This document shows positions 62,413 to 64,000 of a DNA stretch of 64,000 nucleotides, in pieces (position 1 is the stretch's first letter; each line of letters opens with the position of its first letter). The stretch is from Candidatus Phytoplasma luffae (GTDB lineage: Bacteria > Bacillota_I > Bacilli_A > Acholeplasmatales > Acholeplasmataceae): the NCBI RefSeq assembly GCF_018024475.1, contig NZ_CP054393.1, positions 434,001 through 498,000 of the forward strand. The letters run 5' to 3'. A program made the translations under genes and the position numbers. Below the pieces are notes generated by a model that was not told where the DNA came from, did not search any database, and was given only the letters and a program-made list of their open reading frames with translations.

Positions 62413-62509
62413 AAAAAGAATAAATATAAATATTTTATTTTTTAAATAATAAAAAATCCGATTATTAAAATTAAAATAATTAGATTTTTTTTAGAAAATT
62501 TCTAAAAAA

Positions 62510-64000
62510 ATGACAATAAAAATAAAAATATTATCTAATTTTATTTTTATATTGATAATATTTTATTCTCCGTTATACAATAAAATTTATTTATATGGGG
62601 AAAAAATTTCAGAAGAATTAGAACAAGAATCTAATTCTATAAAACGTTTAAAATTTATTTTTCCGAAATTAAATAATAATCCTGAATTATTAAAAAAGGT
62701 TTTGGAAGAGATAACAAAAGAATTTGATAATCCTATTTATTATAAGGAATCTAAAAAAAATATAAAAGAAAAAATTCATTTATTAGATCGATATAATATA
62801 ATAAATGAATTTCCTGATGTTTTTGAACAAACAGTTTATGATATAAATAATTTTGTATTTGTTTTTATAGCTGATAAAGTAGATTTTACAAATTACGAAA
62901 AATATCTTCAACACAAAAAAAACAATTTCGATTCAAATTTAGGATTTTTTTGGAAAAATTGGCAACCATCTAATACCGAATTTATTTCTAAATCAAAAAT
63001 TAATTTCTTAATAAATGTTTTTGAAGAAATTATGATTTTAGAAAAAGAATTAAATATTCAAAAAAATATAAACGTTAATGACCAAATTATAAAACAATTA
63101 AAAAATAAAATAAAAGAATATGATGATTTATTACAAACACAAGAAAACAACATTACAGAGAAAACAAAAGAAATTGAACAATTAAAATTAGAAATTTTAA
63201 ATAAAAATATTGATTTTAAACAATTAAATCAAGAAATACAAACAAAAAACAATTTTTTGAAAAAATATGAAGAAAAATTAAAAGAACATCAAATTTTATC
63301 ACAAGAAGAAAAAAATCTTTTACAAAACAATATTGATAAAATTAATAAAGAATTAAAATTATTGTATCAAAAATTACAAGAACAAGAGTTATTTTTGAAC
63401 TCGAAAGAACAAAAAATTAAAGATATATCGATAGAATTGAAAATCAAATTTCAAGAAATAGAAGAAATTAAAGAATTTAATCAAAAAGAAAAAAATTTTT
63501 TACAAGAAAGTATAAAAAATAAAATAGAAAACATTAATGAATTAAAAAAAATTATAAACGACTTTGAACAAAAAATCGGAAAATTACATAATAATTTAGA
63601 ACATTATAAAACTAAATTACAAATGCAAGAAGAAAAAATTAATAATTTAGAAATCAATTCAAAAAGAAAAGAAAATGAAATCTATTCATTAAAACAAGAT
63701 ATTAATTCTAAAAATATAGAATTGAATAAAAAAAAACAAGAATTACAAAACCAAAAACAAGGTTTTATGTTTTTCCAAAATAAATTAAAAAATGAGATAA
63801 GTCAATTACAAATCGATATTCAATATTTCCAAAATAAATTAATGCGTAAAGAAATTATTTTAAATTCTAACAATGAAGAAATTAATGATTTAAAGGAAAA
63901 ATTAAAAGATAAACAAAAAGAAATAATTCAAATAAAAACTTTAAATCAACAAGAAAAAGAAATATTAAACAGAAAATTAGAAGAAAATATTTCTAAAATT
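62510..64000 (+). CDS. Large secreted or anchored coiled-coil protein, 3' end outside the window
   Basis: The frame is open from ATG 62510 to the last base (497 codons and continuing). The N-terminus MTIKIKILSNFIFILIIFYS is a signal peptide or anchor. Residues 30-180 are a mixed globular part (ENFPDVFEQTVYDINNFVFV-like, FWKNWQPSNTEF); from about 190 to the end the protein is an unbroken Lys/Glu/Gln/Asn-rich coiled coil (QLKNKIKEYDDLLQTQENN and so on). No ribosome site is visible upstream, only an A-run. No family recognised. A large surface or secreted protein that might contact host cells. Confidence 0.8.
   Translation, partial: MTIKIKILSNFIFILIIFYSPLYNKIYLYGEKISEELEQESNSIKRLKFIFPKLNNNPELLKKVLEEITKEFDNPIYYKESKKNIKEKIHLLDRYNIINEFPDVFEQTVYDINNFVFVFIADKVDFTNYEKYLQHKKNNFDSNLGFFWKNWQPSNTEFISKSKINFLINVFEEIMILEKELNIQKNINVNDQIIKQLKNKIKEYDDLLQTQENNITEKTKEIEQLKLEILNKNIDFKQLNQEIQTKNNFLKKYEEKLKEHQILSQEEKNLLQNNIDKINKELKLLYQKLQEQELFLNSKEQKIKDISIELKIKFQEIEEIKEFNQKEKNFLQESIKNKIENINELKKIINDFEQKIGKLHNNLEHYKTKLQMQEEKINNLEINSKRKENEIYSLKQDINSKNIELNKKKQELQNQKQGFMFFQNKLKNEISQLQIDIQYFQNKLMRKEIILNSNNEEINDLKEKLKDKQKEIIQIKTLNQQEKEILNRKLEENISKI

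Noticed and set aside
1-64000. tRNA and rRNA genes
   Set aside because: I looked for GGTTC/GTTCGA T-loops with acceptor pairing and for conserved rRNA blocks and found none I could support; a tRNAscan run would settle this.

Overview
This 64 kb window is very AT-rich, is translated with the standard bacterial code (UGA is a stop: holA, hisS, ftsY, tmk and rpsF all end in TGA), and carries potential mobile unit (PMU) gene sets, an IS3-type tra5 transposase and an SVM-type secreted-protein signal. Together these point to a 'Candidatus Phytoplasma' chromosome, the wall-less, insect-transmitted, plant-pathogenic Mollicutes. I cannot name the species from the sequence.

Layout. (1) 1-5890: the end of a PMU on the + strand (hypothetical, DnaB-like helicase, DnaG-like primase, hypothetical, tra5), cut by the left window edge. 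(2) 5.9-10.1 kb: a graveyard of older PMU material: a paralogue of a PMU secreted protein, a sigma-factor gene split by an in-frame TGA, a start-less gene fragment, a broken tra5 and tandem copies of PMU-end sequence. (3) 10.2-23.8 kb: core genes: membrane protein, ychF, ileS, xerC/D-type recombinase and holA on +; tsaC, prfA, dnaB, a GdpP-L9 fusion, rpsR, ssb and rpsF on -. (4) 24265 to about 42190: a largely intact PMU on the - strand whose tra5-dnaG-dnaB end is an inverted, nearly identical copy of region 1. It also holds tmk, secreted and membrane proteins, an SVM-signal protein, a Panacea-domain protein next to a nuclease-like protein (candidate toxin-antitoxin pair), an AAA+ ATPase, a YqaJ-type exonuclease, HU, SSB and a sigma factor. 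(5) 42.2-44.3 kb: a ribonucleotide reductase fragment and a repeat-built coiled-coil membrane protein. (6) 44.3-62.4 kb: + strand core genes mnmA, rel, hisS, aspS, tilS, a membrane protein, rbgA, topA, ftsY, ffh, 5'-3' exonuclease, an FtsH paralogue, a nitroreductase-family gene and adk. (7) 62510-end: a large secreted coiled-coil protein that runs off the right edge.

How it works together: the PMU brings its own replication set (helicase, primase, SSB, thymidylate kinase, HU), a recombination exonuclease, a sigma factor that may switch it on, a transposase, and membrane or secreted cargo. The core genes are mainly translation, tRNA modification, protein targeting and replication. The two inverted PMU ends flank 18.4 kb of essential genes, so recombination between them could invert that block.
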